A stretch of DNA of 15,379 nt from Bacillota bacterium (GTDB lineage Bacteria; Bacillota; Clostridia; Peptostreptococcales; Anaerovoracaceae), in contig JAEEIC010000122.1 of the NCBI GenBank assembly GCA_016281165.1, positions 1 to 15,379 on the forward strand, in the 5' to 3' direction. Below, in pieces: positions 12,964 through 15,379 of the stretch. Under the pieces are notes generated by a model. That model did not search any database and was not told the origin of the DNA. It saw only the letters and a program-made list of their open reading frames with translations. Numbering within the stretch: position 1 is the first letter of the stretch; each line of letters opens with the position of its first letter. Both the position numbers and the translations under genes were made by a program.

Positions 12964-15379
12964 TCATTTCCTCTCTTCCTTGATCCTTCTGATCTCCTTG
13001 ATGACTAATTTTATATCGACGGGCTTGGCGATATGACCGTCCATTCCCGCGTTCAGGCATTCCGTGATGTTCTCGGAGAAGGCGTCCGCCGTCATCGCCA
13101 CGATGGGGATGGAGGAAGCCCAGGGATCCTCGAGCCTGCGTATCGCCCTGGTAGCGTCGAGACCGTTCATCTGGGGCATCTGCACGTCCATGAAGATCAG
13201 CTGGTAGCTGCCCTTCTCAGCCTCGCGCATCATATCCACGCAGATCTGCCCGTTCTCCGCCCGGTCGGCGTCGATCCCGAACATGGAGAGCATGGCGGAG
13301 ATGACCTCCCAGTTGATCTCGTTATCCTCGGCGACGAGGACGCGCAGGCCGTGCAGGTCGGAATAATCGTCCTCCGGCTCCTGCGATACGGATTCCTTGC
13401 CGATCAGATCGTTTATCTTGTCATAGAGCGTCGAGCGGAAGAGCGGCTTGCTGACGAAACCGTTCGCGCCCGCGTCCTTCGCCCTGTCTTCGATGTCCGA
13501 CCAGTCGTAGGCGGAGATCAGCAGGATGGGGATATTCTTGTCCAGCTCCGAGCGGATCCGGCCTATAGTCTCGATGCCGTCGAGCCCGGGCATCTTCCAG
13601 TCGACTATGACCACGCCGTAATCGCGCCCGGAAAGATGTCTGCTCTCTATCATGCCGAGCGCTTCCGGCCCGCTCTGCGCCTGCTCCACCGAAGCGCCGA
13701 GAGACTCGAGTGTATCGGCGGCCGTCTTGAGCATGGTCACATCGTCGTCGACGATCAGAACGTCGATGGGGTCGAGCCTCATGTCATCCCGCTGCCTTTC
13801 CGCCACGGGGATATCCAGCACGACAGTGAAGGTAGTGCCCTTCCCCTCCTCGCTCTGGCAATCGATCGTTCCGCCTATCAGCTCGACCATCTGCTTGGTG
13901 ATGGCAAGGCCGAGCCCGGTCCCCTGTATGCTGTTGACGCGGCTGTCTATCTGGCGCGAGAAGGGCTGGTACATAGTCGCCATGAATTCCGGGCTCATGC
14001 CTATGCCGGTATCGGCCACGACGTAGGTAAGCTTTATGCAGCCGGGCTCCTCGCTCTTGTCCTCGCGCAGATCCACGCTGACCCTCCCGCCCGGCTCCGT
14101 GTATTTGATGGCGTTGGAGAGTATATTGATATAGATCTGATTCAGGCGGAGCTGGTCCGTGTACAGATATTCCTTCTCGATCTGATTGATGTGGAAGCTG
14201 AAGTCGATATTCTTCTCCTTGATCATCGGCTGCGAGATGTTCACGAGATTCTCGACCGTTTCCACGATGGAGAAGGTCAGCGGGCTCAGCCTCAGCTTTC
14301 CGCTCTCCACCTTGGATATATCGAGGATGTCGTTTATCAGCGTCAGCAGATGGTTGCTGGCGAGGCCGATCTTCCGCAGGCTGTCCTTCGTCGACTCCAC
14401 GTCTCCCAGATTCTTTTCGGCGATGGTCGTAAGGCCGATGATGGCGTTCATGGGCGTACGGATGTCGTGCGACATGGTGGAGAGGAAATCAGTCTTCGCC
14501 CTGTTCGCGGATTCCGCTTCCTTCGCCGCGACCAGAAGACGCTTGTTCAGGTAGAGCATGTAGAACAGGTCGCAGAGGAAGAGGATCAGCATGCCCGCGG
14601 AAACGACGCCTATCAGCACCCAGTTCCCGACGTTCGCGGCCAGATCCTGCGCCGGCACGAGACCCAAAAGCGTCCAGCCGGCCGAGGCGGAGACCGGGGT
14701 AAAGGCAAGCACGCACTCCTGTCCGTGCGAATTGATCATTGAGACCGTGCCCGTCGACGCGGTGATCCTGCCGAACAGTTCCTTCGACGAGGCAAGATCC
14801 GAGGGATTATATGAGTCATAGAACTCGAAGAAGCTGGAATTCTTGAAATTGTACCCTTTGAGGATATAATCGCCGTTGGCGTCTATCATCGAGAGCTCGG
14901 CGTTGGCGAACTCCTCCTGCGGGAAGACCCATTTCTGCTCGAGCTCCGAGATGGGGATCACGCGGAGAAGGACCGCGGGGCGGGCAGTCCCGCTCAGGGG
15001 ATCGCGCAGATCGACGATATTGCAGAAGGCCAGTGACTGCTCGCCGTTCATCGGATTGGTGTAAGCCCGCGAGACATTGACAGACTCCCCGATATCATCG
15101 ATCCAGTCCACATTATCAAGGAGGGCCACGCGGCTGTAGGAGACTTCATAATCGTCCGTCGTGCCCTGTTTCGGACGCGTGGAGAGCCCCGTGAGCGTGT
15201 CGAGGGGGATCAGATGCGCCGAGGCGCTCGCCAAAACATGCGAGACGCGGATATAATCGGCGGCCTCTTCGATAGTCATTCCCTTATTGTTGATATAGTG
15301 CGCCCAGACGTCGCAGATCCTCTGCTCGCCCTCCAGATAGTTCTCTGTGACCCGCACCAGGGCGACCGTCGTATGCTCG
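12964..15379 (-). CDS. Hybrid sensor histidine kinase/response regulator (5' end outside window)
   Basis: The frame is open to the right edge, so the N-terminus and first membrane helix are missing. Counting from the GTG at 15357 (probably internal), 1-240 is an extracellular PAS/Cache-like sensor domain and 246-270 a membrane helix. A linker leads to HisKA with H297 in STMSHDIRTPMNAIIG, then HATPase_c with N-box (N410-K418 region), G1 DTGIGM (449-454) and G2 GTGLGLAI (479-486). Two receiver domains follow: REC1 (532-650) with VDDD, phospho-acceptor D586 and K637, and REC2 (671-787) with EDN, D724 and K778. No Hpt or DNA-binding domain is present, so the phosphate must pass to an unlinked protein or the kinase acts through REC contacts. 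It overlaps or abuts the solute-binding protein start, suggesting that protein is its sensing partner. Confidence 0.93.
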   Translation of the reverse strand, partial: EHTTVALVRVTENYLEGEQRICDVWAHYINNKGMTIEEAADYIRVSHVLASASAHLIPLDTLTGLSTRPKQGTTDDYEVSYSRVALLDNVDWIDDIGESVNVSRAYTNPMNGEQSLAFCNIVDLRDPLSGTARPAVLLRVIPISELEQKWVFPQEEFANAELSMIDANGDYILKGYNFKNSSFFEFYDSYNPSDLASSKELFGRITASTGTVSMINSHGQECVLAFTPVSASAGWTLLGLVPAQDLAANVGNWVLIGVVSAGMLILFLCDLFYMLYLNKRLLVAAKEAESANRAKTDFLSTMSHDIRTPMNAIIGLTTIAEKNLGDVESTKDSLRKIGLASNHLLTLINDILDISKVESGKLRLSPLTFSIVETVENLVNISQPMIKEKNIDFSFHINQIEKEYLYTDQLRLNQIYINILSNAIKYTEPGGRVSVDLREDKSEEPGCIKLTYVVADTGIGMSPEFMATMYQPFSRQIDSRVNSIQGTGLGLAITKQMVELIGGTIDCQSEEGKGTTFTVVLDIPVAERQRDDMRLDPIDVLIVDDDVTMLKTAADTLESLGASVEQAQSGPEALGMIESRHLSGRDYGVVIVDWKMPGLDGIETIGRIRSELDKNIPILLISAYDWSDIEDRAKDAGANGFVSKPLFRSTLYDKINDLIGKESVSQEPEDDYSDLHGLRVLVAEDNEINWEVISAMLSMFGIDADRAENGQICVDMMREAEKGSYQLIFMDVQMPQMNGLDATRAIRRLEDPWASSIPIVAMTADAFSENITECLNAGMDGHIAKPVDIKLVIKEIRRIKEERK

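Noticed and set aside
1..15379. CRISPR arrays, insertion sequences, phage genes or rRNA
   Set aside because: No regularly spaced direct repeats, no transposase or integrase motifs, no structural phage genes and no rRNA sequence were seen on either strand.

Overview
The window looks like chromosomal DNA of a GC-rich Bacillota, most likely an anaerobic Clostridia lineage. The clues are Shine-Dalgarno sites of the GGAGG type, a tRNA-Ser with encoded CCA, a DUF4298 protein, a small Clostridia-style XRE regulator, a heterodimeric ABC exporter of the Gram-positive type, and frequent ATA and AGG codons despite high GC. No genus can be fixed. Almost every gene is on the minus strand. The exceptions are the tail of a class V aminotransferase at the left edge and one purine-type phosphoribosyltransferase.

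Layout. 1-153: aminotransferase C-terminus (+). 214-365: a bidirectional hairpin terminator and tRNA-Ser(GGA) (-), with an inverted copy of the tRNA T-arm on the other side of the terminator. 490-1985: a two-gene unit of an unrecognised 392-aa acidic protein and DUF4298 (-). 2039-2105: divergent extended -10 promoters. 2148-2705: phosphoribosyltransferase (+). 2735-6883: a tightly coupled operon (-) of a GNAT acetyltransferase and both halves of an asymmetric ABC exporter, with a palindrome-rich promoter. 7014-7259: an XRE regulator with a clear terminator. 7312-8508: RtcB RNA ligase, preceded by a leader of about 235 nt that has its own promoter, a 23-bp hairpin and an intrinsic terminator directly before the rtcB ribosome site. 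8816-11531: ADP-ribosylglycohydrolase, a macrodomain protein with a helical HTH-like C-terminal domain, and an AlkZ-like DNA-repair-related protein, all minus strand. 11666-15379: a hybrid histidine kinase (cut by the window edge) coupled to a solute-binding lipoprotein.

How they work together. The GNAT/ABC operon reads as a self-contained export or resistance unit. The middle block (RtcB with a structured leader RNA, ARH, macrodomain-HTH, AlkZ-like) brings together nucleic-acid repair and ADP-ribose-removal enzymes; a shared function is inference. The kinase and solute-binding protein look like a sensory pair rather than a transporter, because no permease or ATPase lies beside them. The most interesting undescribed candidates are the rtcB leader RNA and the ADP-ribose/repair cluster.
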